DNA of 61,266 nt, from the NCBI GenBank assembly GCA_900545625.1, contig UQZS01000004.1:1-61266 (forward strand). The letters are read 5' to 3'. A program made the position numbers and the translations under genes. Below, in pieces: positions 36,090-46,313 of the stretch. The notes below the pieces were generated by a model. It did no database searches. It was not told the DNA's origin and saw only the letters and a program-made list of their open reading frames with translations. This stretch comes from an uncultured Oscillospiraceae bacterium (GTDB lineage: Bacteria; Bacillota; Clostridia; Oscillospirales; Acutalibacteraceae). Each line of letters starts with the position of its first letter. The first letter of the stretch is position 1.

Positions 36090-37568
36090 TCACTTCAGCT
36101 TCCACGCAAGGTCGGCTAAGAACAGGTCTTTTTCGAGCTGCTCGACGGTGGTGCCTTTGCCGATATGCACAAACTCGATGTCCATCATCCGCGCCCAGTC
36201 GCGCATCTGCTCGGCGGTCACGTCGTAGCTCAACACCGTGTGGTGCGCGCCGCCTGCCGTGATCCAGCATTCCAAGCCCGTTTCAAGGTCGGGATACGCC
36301 TTCCACATAACGCGCGCAACGGGAAGGTTCGGCATTTCCATGATCGGCTTGACGCATTCGATGTCCTGACAAATGAGCCGCAGTCTGCCGCCCATGTCTA
36401 CAAGGCTCACAACGATCGCCTTGCCCGCTTTGCCCTCAAACACGAGGCGCGCGGGGTCTTTTTCGTTCATGCCGATGCCGAGGTGGTGTGTCTCGATGCG
36501 CGGCCGCCCTTCAGCGAGCGTTGGGCAGACTTCGAGCATGTGCGCACCGAGGCTGTATTTCTGCCCCTCAACGAGATGATAGGTATAATCCTCCATAAAG
36601 CCCGTGCCGCCGGTTTGGCCTTCGCTCATGGCTTTGAGAATTGCAGTCATCGCGGCGACTTTCCAATCCCCCTCGCCGCCGTAGCCGTAGCCGAGCGCCA
36701 TTAAGTGCTGGCTGGCAAGCCCGGGAAGCTGCTCCATACCGTAAAGATCCTGAAATGTGTTGGAAAACGCCTTGCAGCCCTCGCGGTCAAGCATACGGCG
36801 AATGGCGATCTCCTCTTTCGCCTGATACCGGATAGCGTCGATATTTTCCGTCGCTACATCGTAGTTTTCGGTATATTCGGAGACAAGCGCGTCGATCTCT
36901 GCCTCGTTAACTTTTCCCATTTCCGTGACAAGATCGCCGACCGCCCAGGTGTTGACCTGCCAGCCGAGCTTTGCCTGCACCTCGACCTTGTCGCCCTCGG
37001 TCACAGCGACCTCGCGCATATTGTCGCCGAAGCGCATGACCTTAAGGCTCTTGCTGGCCGCCACGCCCACGGCAGCGCGCATCCAGCTGCCTAAGCGCTC
37101 GCGCACAGCGGGCTCCTGCCAATGCCCTGCGATCACTTTTCGCGGCATACGAAGCCGCGCGGCAATAAACCCGTGCTCGCGGTCACCATGCGCCGCCTGA
37201 TTGAGATTCATAAAGTCCATGTCGATCTCTTCGTTGGGGATCTCGCGGTTGTACTGCGTCGCAAAATGGCAGTATGGCTTTTGCAGATCCACAAAGCCGT
37301 TGATCCACATTTTGGAGGGACTGAACGTATGGCACCAGGTGATCAGCCCTGCGCACTTCGGGTCATAATTCGCCTCGCGCACGATGTTGGCGATCTCCTC
37401 ATTCGTTTTTGCCGTGACCTTATACACGATCTTGCACGGCAAAACGCCCGATGCGTTGAGCTCATCCGTCATTTCCCGCGCACGGCGGTCCACGATCTCG
37501 AGCACCTCGTCTCCGTACAGGAACTGGCTGCCCACTACGAACCAGAATTGATAGTCTTTCATATGCAT
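36090..37568 (-). CDS. araA: L-arabinose isomerase
   Basis: Interconverts L-arabinose and L-ribulose; needs manganese. The 492-residue protein begins [14 protein letters not shown], and shows [18 protein letters not shown], the catalytic Glu in [13 protein letters not shown], and FMEDYTYHL. Full length for the family. It lies between the kinase and araD genes, completing the arabinose route. Confidence 0.97.
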   Translation of the reverse strand: MHMKDYQFWFVVGSQFLYGDEVLEIVDRRAREMTDELNASGVLPCKIVYKVTAKTNEEIANIVREANYDPKCAGLITWCHTFSPSKMWINGFVDLQKPYCHFATQYNREIPNEEIDMDFMNLNQAAHGDREHGFIAARLRMPRKVIAGHWQEPAVRERLGSWMRAAVGVAASKSLKVMRFGDNMREVAVTEGDKVEVQAKLGWQVNTWAVGDLVTEMGKVNEAEIDALVSEYTENYDVATENIDAIRYQAKEEIAIRRMLDREGCKAFSNTFQDLYGMEQLPGLASQHLMALGYGYGGEGDWKVAAMTAILKAMSEGQTGGTGFMEDYTYHLVEGQKYSLGAHMLEVCPTLAEGRPRIETHHLGIGMNEKDPARLVFEGKAGKAIVVSLVDMGGRLRLICQDIECVKPIMEMPNLPVARVMWKAYPDLETGLECWITAGGAHHTVLSYDVTAEQMRDWARMMDIEFVHIGKGTTVEQLEKDLFLADLAWKLK

Positions 37569-37596
37569 AGTATCACCTCAAAAGTTATATAAAGAT

Positions 37597-39204
37597 TTAT
37601 TCACCTTGTGCCCAGGCTGCCGCCGCCTGTTCGACAGGCAGAGCCGCCTTGTACCTATCCAGAAATTTGTTGAAACCCGCTTCGTCGCGCGCGTCGGGCT
37701 GCAGGGTTCTTCCTGCGTTTCCCCCAAACACACGATTTTGTAAAAATTCCTCCAGCGTTTCCCTTGTCCCTTTTTGCATAGCAAACGCCGCAAGCAGCGC
37801 CGCGCCCCAAGCGCCGCCCTCCCCTGCGGTGGAAAGCACGGTGACGGGCGTGTGCAGCACGCCCGCGAGCAGCCGCTGCCCGACCTCGGGCGTTTTAAAA
37901 AGTCCACCGTGCCCGCAAAGGCGCGTGAGCGTCAGATTTTCTTTGTCAAACAGAATATCCATGCCGATACGCAGCGTGGCAAGGGCGGAATAGATCTGCG
38001 CGCGCATGAAATTCCCAAGCTTAAGGCGGTCGCCCGCGCGGCGCAGGAACACAGGACACCCGGAATCCAAGCCGGTCACGGGCTCGCCCGCATAATAGTT
38101 GAAATTCACAAGCCCGCCGCAGTCCGCGTCCGCTTGCAGTGCGCTTTGATACAGCATATCGTAGAGCTTCGATTTGGGGAGATCTATGTCGGCTGTGCTA
38201 AGCACTTCCCCGAACAGCCACACCCAGGCGTCAAGATCCGAAGTGCAGGTGTTACAGTGCACCATGGCGACAGGCTTGCCCGCAGGCGTAGTCACCATGT
38301 CGATCTCCGTATAGGCGCGCGACAGCGCGTGCGGCAGCACCGCCATGGCAAAGATCGAAGTCCCCGCCGAAACGTTTCCTGTACCTACCGAGACGCTGTT
38401 CGTCGCGACCATGCCCGTGCCGGCATCGCCCTCCGGCGGGCAGCACAGCGCACCGGGCTGTAAAGTCCCCGTTGGGTCGAGCCAGCGCGCGCCGGCGTCG
38501 GTCAGCCGTCCTGCCGTTTCCCCTGCCGAAAGCACTTGCGGAAGCAAGGCGCGCAACGACTTGGAAAGCCCCCTACCGCGCGCCTTTTCGTCAAATTTTT
38601 CGAGCATCACGCGGTCATAGTCCCCTGTTTCGCTGTCAATGGGGAACATCCCCGACGCTTCGCCCACGCCGACCACGCGCGCACCCGTCAGGCACTCGTG
38701 CACATAGCCTGCAAGCGTGTTGATGTGGTCGAGCGACGCGATATGCGGTTCCTTTTCCAAAAGCGCGTGGTACAGATGCGCCACGCTCCAGCGCTGCGGG
38801 ATGTTAAAGCGAAACAGCGCGCTCAGTTCCGAGGCGGCACGCTCGGTAAAGGTGTTGCGCCAGGTTCGGAACGGCACGAGGAGCTTGCCTGCATGATCGA
38901 ACGCCAGATACCCGTGCATCATGGCGGATACGCCGACTGCACCGACCCTTTGCAGCGGCACGCCGTATTTTTCCGTCACATCACGAGCGAGCGCGGCAAA
39001 GCACGCCTGCATGCCGGTGTGTATTTCATCCAGCGAATATGTCCAAACGCCGTCGAGCAGGGTATTTTCCCAATCGTGCGCGCCTGATGCGAGCGGCGCA
39101 AAATCCTCGCCGATGAGCACAGCTTTGATGCGCGTGGAGCCAAGCTCGATACCAAGCGCCGTTTTGCCGTTTACAACGGCGGCTTTTGCGGATACCGGAT
39201 CCAT
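37597..39204 (-). CDS. FGGY-family carbohydrate kinase (probable ribulokinase)
   Basis: A 535-residue two-domain sugar kinase. The N-terminal ATP-fold motif is ALGIELGSTRIKAVLIG, the substrate-side motif WRNTFTERAASEL, and the C-terminal phosphate/adenosine motifs are VGTGNVSAGTSIFAM and CGHGGLFKTPEVGQRLLAG. The context (araA, araD) says it phosphorylates L-ribulose, but the sequence is not typical AraB. The ATG at 39204 has a GGAGG 7 bp upstream; an upstream extension to 39315 is noncoding. Confidence 0.88.
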   Translation of the reverse strand: MDPVSAKAAVVNGKTALGIELGSTRIKAVLIGEDFAPLASGAHDWENTLLDGVWTYSLDEIHTGMQACFAALARDVTEKYGVPLQRVGAVGVSAMMHGYLAFDHAGKLLVPFRTWRNTFTERAASELSALFRFNIPQRWSVAHLYHALLEKEPHIASLDHINTLAGYVHECLTGARVVGVGEASGMFPIDSETGDYDRVMLEKFDEKARGRGLSKSLRALLPQVLSAGETAGRLTDAGARWLDPTGTLQPGALCCPPEGDAGTGMVATNSVSVGTGNVSAGTSIFAMAVLPHALSRAYTEIDMVTTPAGKPVAMVHCNTCTSDLDAWVWLFGEVLSTADIDLPKSKLYDMLYQSALQADADCGGLVNFNYYAGEPVTGLDSGCPVFLRRAGDRLKLGNFMRAQIYSALATLRIGMDILFDKENLTLTRLCGHGGLFKTPEVGQRLLAGVLHTPVTVLSTAGEGGAWGAALLAAFAMQKGTRETLEEFLQNRVFGGNAGRTLQPDARDEAGFNKFLDRYKAALPVEQAAAAWAQGE

Positions 39205-39318
39205 CTTATTTCCTCCAAAGGGCGGAACGCCGTCCAAAAATTTTATGATAATAAGATACCGCATCCCGCGCAAAAACACAAGCGGGATTTGCGCGAAATG
39301 CGGCAGATGTCGCAAAAA

Positions 39319-41937
39319 TCAATACGAGAAGGTAAAGGTTTTTTCTTCGCCCGCCGAGAAAGCGACCTCCTGCGGCGTGCTGCCTGCGCAGGAGACGGAA
39401 ATGGTCTGGTCGATATTGGAAAGGATGGTGACCGTGACCTGCCCGTTTGCCCACGAAAGCCCGACTTGCGCCTGCGTTTTCGCCATGAGCCCGCGCACTT
39501 CGCCCGCGGGAAGCATATCCGTCATGGCAGGGAACGCTTCGATCCGTCCTGTATCGGAATACAGCAGCATTTCATTGATGACACCGACGATACCCAGCGA
39601 TGTATCCGTGCAGTAGCAGTCTGAGCCGCGGTGCGTGTTGTGGTCGGTCATCAGGGAATTATAATAGACCTTCTCGCTCACGAGCTTTAACAGACTCTTT
39701 TCCACAGCCGCAGTATCTTTCAGCCGCGCGGCGACAAGCCCCTTATGCAGCCAGCCGTGGGTCTGCGTCTCCTCACTTTCCTTGCCCGCGTTATTGCGGT
39801 TTTCAAGCGCCTGCAGGCACGCTAAACGCAGGTCTTCGTCCTCCTGTGTCTCGTTCGAAGGCCACGCGCAGTACAGATGGCTGATGTGGCGGTGCTCGTT
39901 GTTCTCCTCAAAGTCGGCGACCGCCCACTCTTTGAGCGCGCCCGTATCGTCCAGCAGGTATGGCGGCAGCTTGCTTTCGAGCGCCTGCCATTTTGCGATG
40001 TCGGCACTGTAGCTTTCGGCGTCGATGGTCTGCTCGACATCGATAAGCATTTCAAAGCCCTTGCGCGCGGCGGCGATGTCGGCGGCGGTGTTCGCGGTTC
40101 TGCCTGATTCTAAGTTCGCAGGCATATTTTCGGGCGTGTAGCCGGGCACGATACAGTAATATTCATCGTCTTGGAGCTCGGTTTTGCCCGCTTCGTAATG
40201 GATGTGCCCTTCGGAATCGGTATAATATTCCGGTGTGAGCATTTGATCCCAGAAATTCGCCTGCAAGGTAAGCAGCGGCAGCAGGATGTCCTCGAGCAGC
40301 CTTTTTTCGCCCTCGTCGGTCTCGATCATCACGTTGCCGAAAGTCTGGTAATATTCGTAGATCGGCTGTAGCATCCACGATGCGCCGAAGTTCCAATATT
40401 CAAACGAATACTCGGTGCTGTATTCCACGGAGATCGCACTGGTGCCGTCCGTATTGCAGGGCACCTGAATGGCGTCCGTAAAGCCGTAGTTATGCAGAGC
40501 ATTGATCTTCCAATCATCGATTTGGCTTAAAACAAAGCGGATGTAGCTTTCGCCGTATTCCGTGACATTGGCGGAGTTCATGCCCGAACACTGCAAATTG
40601 ACATTCGCATCCATGGTGAACGCGCCGTTCCAGCGCGCGCCCCACTCGCCCGTCCACATACCGTACAGGCGGCCGATCAGATTCCCGCCGCTGCACGCGA
40701 GCATAGCGTAACGTCCCGCATTATATACGCGCGCAAGCATAGTGGGGTCGAGCGTATCCTCGCCGCGCTGGAGTTTGAGCACATCCTCATTGGAAAGCGC
40801 TTCGGACACACCGCCGCCAAGCGAAAACGAGACCCGGTTGAATTGCTCGCTCTGTTCGGCAGCGCTCGGGGAAAGCGCCGCGCCGTAATCGAACGCATCG
40901 CCGCCGAACTTGCCGGCGACCGCCTCGCAGCGGGCAAGCAGGTCATCTACCAGCGCATATTCTGTCTGCCCGGCAAAGGCTTCAAACGCACCCATTTCAA
41001 AATCACGATCCGACAGGGTAATGAGATACACCGCGTCGGCATCCCGAATTTCCACAGTCGGGTTCTTTTGTGCGCCCACATTGATCTCATCGTCTGAATC
41101 CTCGGCATACACGGTCTCGCGCGTGCCACCGACTGTGACAATGTAAGTAAGTGTCGCGAATCCGCCGTTTTGAAGCTCGCTGCCCTCAAAGCTCGGATAA
41201 TGCGCGACGACGGCAAGGTACTCGCCGTTTTCGCCCGCAAGCTTTTTATACTGCATCCCCGCTTCGGCATTGTTGCCGAAGTTATACATTTTGGATATAT
41301 CGTCGAACGAAAGGGTCAGATTCACCTTGCTGCCTGCAGACGACTGCGCAATGGAGGTAATGGTCGCCTCGTCTGTGCGCGAGGTGAAGGTGCGGCGCAC
41401 CCATGTGCCGAGATCGTCCGTATATTTTACGACCGCTTCGCCCGTTTCGTAATCGCACCAGCGCACATAATCGGAATACCGCTTTTCCTCCTGCGTCAAA
41501 CGCAGCTGACCGCCGGGATGGAAGCAGTAAACGGAATACCAAGGCTCAAAGGTCTGGTACGCTTCGCCGTTGACGATCATCTGCCGCACGGTGTCAAGAT
41601 CCCCGGAGATATCAGGATTCTCCCGGATGGTGTCGCAGGGCATAATGAAGTAGTTGTTCTGGTAAATCAGCGTATCGGAATACGGCGAACCGGCGGTCAC
41701 GCAGCCGTTGACGCCGTTCCCCGTCACAAAGCCCTCACGCCATGTGCGCATTTGACGACCGCCGTCCTGTCCTTTGGCGACCACCTCAGAAAAATCCTCG
41801 GCGTATACCTTATAGGTATCTGTTTGATCCAGCAAAGCGGTCAAATCCGTGTCTGTACCGCCGAAGCACGCCGACAGCGGCACAAGAAGCGCAACAACAA
41901 GAAATAGACTGACTGCGCTGCGAAAATGCTTCTTCAC
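39319..41937 (-). CDS. Surface lipoprotein, GH95-like glycoside hydrolase
   Basis: An 872-residue secreted hydrolase with a lipoprotein signal peptide: Lys/Arg start, hydrophobic core, and lipobox LSAC near residue 24, so it is anchored outside the cell. The body matches GH95: GNGVNGCVTAGSPYSDTLIYQN near the N-terminus is split as GNG...N, a mid (alpha/alpha)6 barrel with WNGAFTMDANVNLQCSG, and EHRHISHLYCAWP near the end. GH95 enzymes remove alpha-L-fucose or alpha-L-galactose; L-arabinose release is suggested by the ara operon it leads. Start GTG 41937, with AGGAGG upstream. Confidence 0.8.
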   Translation of the reverse strand: MKKHFRSAVSLFLVVALLVPLSACFGGTDTDLTALLDQTDTYKVYAEDFSEVVAKGQDGGRQMRTWREGFVTGNGVNGCVTAGSPYSDTLIYQNNYFIMPCDTIRENPDISGDLDTVRQMIVNGEAYQTFEPWYSVYCFHPGGQLRLTQEEKRYSDYVRWCDYETGEAVVKYTDDLGTWVRRTFTSRTDEATITSIAQSSAGSKVNLTLSFDDISKMYNFGNNAEAGMQYKKLAGENGEYLAVVAHYPSFEGSELQNGGFATLTYIVTVGGTRETVYAEDSDDEINVGAQKNPTVEIRDADAVYLITLSDRDFEMGAFEAFAGQTEYALVDDLLARCEAVAGKFGGDAFDYGAALSPSAAEQSEQFNRVSFSLGGGVSEALSNEDVLKLQRGEDTLDPTMLARVYNAGRYAMLACSGGNLIGRLYGMWTGEWGARWNGAFTMDANVNLQCSGMNSANVTEYGESYIRFVLSQIDDWKINALHNYGFTDAIQVPCNTDGTSAISVEYSTEYSFEYWNFGASWMLQPIYEYYQTFGNVMIETDEGEKRLLEDILLPLLTLQANFWDQMLTPEYYTDSEGHIHYEAGKTELQDDEYYCIVPGYTPENMPANLESGRTANTAADIAAARKGFEMLIDVEQTIDAESYSADIAKWQALESKLPPYLLDDTGALKEWAVADFEENNEHRHISHLYCAWPSNETQEDEDLRLACLQALENRNNAGKESEETQTHGWLHKGLVAARLKDTAAVEKSLLKLVSEKVYYNSLMTDHNTHRGSDCYCTDTSLGIVGVINEMLLYSDTGRIEAFPAMTDMLPAGEVRGLMAKTQAQVGLSWANGQVTVTILSNIDQTISVSCAGSTPQEVAFSAGEEKTFTFSY

Positions 41938-41991
41938 TTCATTTTTCCTCCTTTTCGGCACGCAGGCACAAGCGCATGCCCTTATGCCTGT

Positions 41992-42020
41992 ATCTTATCA
42001 CACACGGCGGTTTTTGTCTA
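41992..42020 (-). promoter_or_regulatory. Promoter of the GH95-kinase-araA-araD operon
   Basis: Minus strand: -35 TAGACA (42020-42015), 17-bp spacer, -10 TAAGAT (41997-41992). No araR gene or clear operator seen. Confidence 0.7.
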
Positions 42021-42027
42021 CAAAAAA

Positions 42028-42057
42028 CGTCTGCATGGCCGCGAATCCATGCAGACG
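42028..42057 (-). terminator. Terminator of the ABC exporter operon
   Basis: An 11-bp stem (42028-42038 with 42047-42057) followed on the minus strand by TTTTTT, 20 bp after the exporter stop. Confidence 0.9.
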
Positions 42058-42077
42058 AAACAGAAAAAATTTTGATT

Positions 42078-44000
42078 TTATTCGAGTTCGAACGCACCCG
42101 TGTAAAGCTGATAATACATACCTTTTTCGGAGATCAGCTTTTCATGGCTGCCGCGTTCGATGATCCTGCCGTGATCCAGCACCATGATAACGTCGGAATT
42201 TTGTACGGTGGAAAGGCGGTGCGCAATAACAAACACCGTCCTGCCCTGCATGAGCTTATCCATGCCGTCCTGCACGAGCGCTTCTGTGCGCGTATCGATG
42301 GAGGAGGTCGCTTCGTCTAAGATCATCACGGGCGGGTCGGACACGGCGGCACGCGCGATAGAAATAAGCTGCCGCTGACCCTGTGAGAGCCCGCTGCCGT
42401 CGCCCTTTAAAACGGTATCATACCCCTGCGGGAGCATGCGGATGAAGCCGTCGGCATTCGCGAGCTTTGCGGCGGCGATACATTCCTCGTCTGTTGCATC
42501 GGGCTTGCCGTAGCGGATATTGTCCATAACCGTACCTGTAAACAGGTTTACTTCCTGCAGCACAACGCCTAAGGAGCGGCGCAGGTCAGCCTTTTTGATC
42601 TTATTGACGTTGATGCCGTCATAGCGGATCTTGCCGTCGGCAATATCGTAAAAGCGATTGATAAGGTTTGTGATCGTGGTCTTGCCTGCACCCGTCGCAC
42701 CCACAAAGGCGATCTTCTGCCCGGGCTCGGCATACAGTGTGATGTCGTGCAGGACCTCCTTATCGGGCGTATAGCCGAAGTCCACATGATCGAGCACGAC
42801 GCGGCCTTCAAGCTTTGTGTAAGTCAGCGTACCGTCGGAATGCGGATGCTTCCACGCCCACATCCCTGTTCGTTCTTTGCATTCCTGCAGCTCGCCGTTC
42901 ACTTCTTTCGCGTTGACAAGCGTCACATAGCCGTCGTCCGTCTCGGGCGCTTCGTCCATGAATTCAAAAATACGCTGGGCGCCGGCAAGCGCGGTCACAA
43001 TGGCGTTGAATTGGTTGGAAATTTGGGAAATCGGGTTTGTGAAATTGCGCGAAAGCATCAGGAAGGAAGCGATCATGCCGAGCGTCAGCGTACCCGCGCC
43101 CGTAAGCCCAATATTCGTCACCCCCGTGATCGCCATATATGCGCCGAGCACGGCAAGAATGACATACTGCACATAGCCGAGGGCATTCATCATGGGCATC
43201 ATGGTGTTGGCGTAAGCGTGTGCTTTGGTCGTATATTTCTTCCAGGTCTCGTTGCGTTCGTTGAGCCCATCTTTGGACTGCGGTTCATGGCAGAATACCT
43301 TGATGACCTTTTGTCCGTTCACCATTTCTTCCACATACCCGTTGAGCTCGGCAAGCGTTTTCTGCTGGAGCATGAAATACTTACCGCTTTTCGCGACAAG
43401 TTTTTTGACAATGAACAAAATGCCGCACATCACGACACAAACGACCAGTGTCAGCCAAACGCTGATATACAGCATGCAAAAGAACACCGCGACGATCGTG
43501 AACACGGAGGTGATCAGCTGTGAGAAGGACTGTGCGATCATCTGGCGCAGGGTGTCGGTATCGTTGGTATACAGGCTCATGGTGTCGCCGAACGTGTGCG
43601 TATCAAAATAACGCACAGGGAGCCTCTGCATTTTGGAAAACATGTCGTCACGGATCTTTTTAAGCGTTCCCTGGGCGACCGTGACCATCAAGCGGTTATA
43701 GATCCACGTGGCAAGCGTACCGGCAAGATAGATGACTGCCATAACGGCGAGCATTTTCAAAAGCCCCGTAAATACCGGCGAATCCACCAGCAAAAGCGGT
43801 GCGATATAGTCGTCAATGAGCGTTTGCAGGAACATGGACGATGCGGCGCTTGCCGCCGCGCTGATGAAAATGCACACGACGACGAGAACGAGTGTCTTTT
43901 TGTATTCGCCCATATAGGAAAGCAGACGTTTGAGCGTCGTCATATCCAGCTTTTGACGCTTCGCCTGCGAATTTTGCACAGAGGCGGTCTTTTCAGCCAT
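42078..44000 (-). CDS. ABC exporter half-transporter, subunit B (consensus ATPase site)
   Basis: A 640-residue half-transporter: six membrane helices (about 40-330) and a nucleotide-binding domain with Walker A GATGAGKTTITNL, signature LSQGQRQ (Gln for the usual Gly), and Walker B VMILDEATSSID with the catalytic Glu. An insert of about 40 residues, including a Trp/His-rich WAWKHPHSDG, lies between the two domains. It pairs with the upstream gene to form a heterodimeric multidrug-type exporter (BmrCD/LmrCD layout). The ATG at 44000 overlaps the upstream stop. Confidence 0.9.
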   Translation of the reverse strand: MAEKTASVQNSQAKRQKLDMTTLKRLLSYMGEYKKTLVLVVVCIFISAAASAASSMFLQTLIDDYIAPLLLVDSPVFTGLLKMLAVMAVIYLAGTLATWIYNRLMVTVAQGTLKKIRDDMFSKMQRLPVRYFDTHTFGDTMSLYTNDTDTLRQMIAQSFSQLITSVFTIVAVFFCMLYISVWLTLVVCVVMCGILFIVKKLVAKSGKYFMLQQKTLAELNGYVEEMVNGQKVIKVFCHEPQSKDGLNERNETWKKYTTKAHAYANTMMPMMNALGYVQYVILAVLGAYMAITGVTNIGLTGAGTLTLGMIASFLMLSRNFTNPISQISNQFNAIVTALAGAQRIFEFMDEAPETDDGYVTLVNAKEVNGELQECKERTGMWAWKHPHSDGTLTYTKLEGRVVLDHVDFGYTPDKEVLHDITLYAEPGQKIAFVGATGAGKTTITNLINRFYDIADGKIRYDGINVNKIKKADLRRSLGVVLQEVNLFTGTVMDNIRYGKPDATDEECIAAAKLANADGFIRMLPQGYDTVLKGDGSGLSQGQRQLISIARAAVSDPPVMILDEATSSIDTRTEALVQDGMDKLMQGRTVFVIAHRLSTVQNSDVIMVLDHGRIIERGSHEKLISEKGMYYQLYTGAFELE

Positions 44001-45744
44001 TTTCATCGTCTCCTTTCTGCTGCGAGTGATAGATCTCACGATATATGCCGCACGTTTTTAAGAGTTCGTCATGCGTACCGACGGCTGTAATTTTCCCGTC
44101 ATCCATAACAAGAATACGGTCTGCATGCTCTACGGAGCTGACGCGCTGAGCGATGATGATCTTCGTCGTTTCGGGAATGTACTGCAAAAACGCCTTGCGG
44201 ATGCGCGCGTCGGTGCGCGTATCCACCGCGCTCGTGGAGTCGTCGAGGATGAGCACCTTCGGCTTTTTGAGCAGCGCACGAGCGATGCAAAGCCGCTGCT
44301 TCTGCCCGCCGGAGACATTGGCGCCGCCCTGTTCGATATAGGTGTCGTAGCCGTCGGGCAGCGCGTCGATAAATTCGTCCGCGCACGCCATTTTGCATGC
44401 TTCGACCAATTGCGCGTCGGTAGCATTTTCATTGCCCCAGCGCAGGTTGTCTTTGATCGTGCCCGAAAACAGCTCGTTTTTTTGCAGTACCACGGAAACG
44501 GCGTTGCGCAGCGTGTCGAGGTCGTATTGCCGCACATCTACGCCGCCGACAGTAAGCGAACCGCCCGTTACATCATAAAGGCGCGGGATAAGCTGTACAA
44601 GCGACGATTTGGATGAGCCTGTACCGCCGATGATGCCGATCGTTTCGCCCGAACGGATATGCAGGTTGATGTTGTCCAGCGCTTTTTTCTCCGCTTTTTC
44701 GGAATAGGTAAAATCTACGTTTGTAAAGCAGATGTCGCCGTCCTTGACCTCGGTCACGGGGTTTTCGGGATTGGCGATGTCCGTCTTTTCCTCCAGGATC
44801 TCAGCGATCCTTCCGGCAGAGGAAGCGGCGATCGTCATCATCGCGAACACCATGGAAAGCATCATCAGGCTTATAAGGATCTGCATGGCATAGGTGATCA
44901 GCGCCGTGAGCTCCCCGGTCGTCAGCCCGAGATCGGGGTTGTTCCCGCTTGCGACGATCGCTTTTGCGCCAAGCCAGGAGATCAGGATCATGCAAGCGTA
45001 CATGCAAAACTGCATCAGCGGAGAGTTGAGCGTGATGATACGCTCACCCTTGGAAAAGTCGCGGTAAATGCGTTCTGAGATCTTATCGAATTTTTTGATC
45101 TCGCTGTCCTCCTGATTAAAGGATTTGACCACACGGATACCGCGGATGTTTTCTTCCACAACTTCATTGAGTTCATCATAGGTGTGGAACACACGCCGGA
45201 ATACAGGCAGCACGGCGCGGATGATTAAAAACAGCAGAACCGCAAGGATCGGGAGGACTGCAAAGAATACCAGCGAAATGCTTGAGCTGATGCTGAAAGC
45301 GACCGCCATAGCAAAAATAAGCATCACCGGCCCGCGGATCGCCATACGTGTAAGCATTTGGAAGGCGTTTTGCACGTTGGTGACATCGGTCGTAAGCCTT
45401 GTCACGATAGATGCCGCCGAAAACTTGTCGATGTTGGAAAACGCAAAGGTCTGTACGTTTTCATACATATCTTTGCGCAAATTGGCGGCATACCCGACAG
45501 AGGCGGCGGCGCCCCAGCGCGCTGACAGGACGCCTGTCAAAAGCTGCATGAGCGCAAAAGTAAGCAGCAGAACGCCGTAGCGGAGCACGACATTCTGCTC
45601 GCCCGGCTCGATCCCGTAATCGATCAGATTTGACATATTCAGCGGGATCACGATCTCGAAAACCACTTCCAAGACAGAACACAAAATTGTAAGCAGTGCG
45701 GTCTTTTTGTTTTCCCGCAGACTGCCTGCAAGCGTCTTAATCAT
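43993..45744 (-). CDS. ABC exporter half-transporter, subunit A (degenerate ATPase site)
   Basis: A 583-residue half-transporter with six membrane helices and an ATPase domain: Walker A GGTGSSKSSLVQL, signature VSGGQKQRL, Walker B VLILDDSTSAVD. Asp replaces the catalytic Glu after Walker B, the standard mark of the degenerate-site partner in heterodimeric exporters. It overlaps the marR stop by 8 bp (start ATG 45744) and the subunit B start. Confidence 0.92.
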   Translation of the reverse strand: MIKTLAGSLRENKKTALLTILCSVLEVVFEIVIPLNMSNLIDYGIEPGEQNVVLRYGVLLLTFALMQLLTGVLSARWGAAASVGYAANLRKDMYENVQTFAFSNIDKFSAASIVTRLTTDVTNVQNAFQMLTRMAIRGPVMLIFAMAVAFSISSSISLVFFAVLPILAVLLFLIIRAVLPVFRRVFHTYDELNEVVEENIRGIRVVKSFNQEDSEIKKFDKISERIYRDFSKGERIITLNSPLMQFCMYACMILISWLGAKAIVASGNNPDLGLTTGELTALITYAMQILISLMMLSMVFAMMTIAASSAGRIAEILEEKTDIANPENPVTEVKDGDICFTNVDFTYSEKAEKKALDNINLHIRSGETIGIIGGTGSSKSSLVQLIPRLYDVTGGSLTVGGVDVRQYDLDTLRNAVSVVLQKNELFSGTIKDNLRWGNENATDAQLVEACKMACADEFIDALPDGYDTYIEQGGANVSGGQKQRLCIARALLKKPKVLILDDSTSAVDTRTDARIRKAFLQYIPETTKIIIAQRVSSVEHADRILVMDDGKITAVGTHDELLKTCGIYREIYHSQQKGDDENG

Positions 45745-46210
45745 GGTTCTCTCTCCTTTCGTGTTTGGGATTCGGATCGGCAGGATCGTGTTCCTCCAAC
45801 CCATCGTAGATTTTTTGCAGCAGTGCGCTCAACTGCTTTACCTCGTCCTTTGTGAGCATCCTGACCATATGCGCTTCGTTGCGCGGGATAAAAGTTTTCA
45901 GCTCTCGTCCGACAGCATGCGCTTTTTCGGTCAAGGTAACCAGCTTATTACGCTTGTCACGCGAATCGGGGCAATAGGTAACGAATCCGTTTTGCTCCAT
46001 GCGGGAAACGAGACCCACCACCGTAGGGTGCGACACATCCAGATAGATCTCGATCTCCTTTTGCGTTGCCTGCCCGTCATGTCCGTTCAGAAACGCCAGC
46101 ACGCGGCATTGCGCCAGCGTCAGCCCTTTTGCCTTCAGGGTAGCATCTGCACGCGCATGAAGTTTGTCCGTGATGCTTTTCAGCAGAAAACCGATGTGCA
46201 GTTCTTGCAT
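45737..46210 (-). CDS. MarR-family repressor
   Basis: A 157-residue winged-helix repressor: GLTLAQCRVLAFLNGHDGQATQKEIEIYLDVSHPTVVGLVSRMEQNGFV is split here into helix, recognition helix (DVSHPTVVGLVSRM) and wing (CPDSRDKRNKLVTLTEK), with N- and C-terminal dimer helices. The ATG at 46210 follows GGAGG. Two 14-bp palindromes sit between its promoter and start, so it most likely represses its own operon and the exporter, released by a drug-like ligand. Confidence 0.94.
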   Translation of the reverse strand: MQELHIGFLLKSITDKLHARADATLKAKGLTLAQCRVLAFLNGHDGQATQKEIEIYLDVSHPTVVGLVSRMEQNGFVTYCPDSRDKRNKLVTLTEKAHAVGRELKTFIPRNEAHMVRMLTKDEVKQLSALLQKIYDGLEEHDPADPNPKHERRENHD

Positions 46211-46230
46211 AACACTGCCTCCAAAAAATA

Positions 46231-46244
46231 TGTAGCACGCTACA
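46231..46244. promoter_or_regulatory. MarR operator 1
   Basis: TGTAGCACGCTACA, an inverted repeat with one central mismatch pair, between the transcription start and the marR ribosome binding site. Confidence 0.8.
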
Positions 46245-46250
46245 TTTTTC

Positions 46251-46264
46251 TGTAGCATGCTACA
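46251..46264. promoter_or_regulatory. MarR operator 2
   Basis: TGTAGCATGCTACA, a perfect 14-bp palindrome abutting the -10 box. Centre-to-centre distance to operator 1 is 20 bp, about two helix turns. Confidence 0.85.
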
Positions 46265-46265
46265 T

Positions 46266-46294
46266 ATTATACGAAGCTGTTTTTGAATAATCAA
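46266..46294 (-). promoter_or_regulatory. Promoter of the marR-exporter operon
   Basis: Minus strand: -35 TTGATT (46294-46289), 17-bp spacer, perfect -10 TATAAT (46271-46266). Confidence 0.85.
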
Positions 46295-46313
46295 CCGGCA
46301 TCCTATGAACAAT

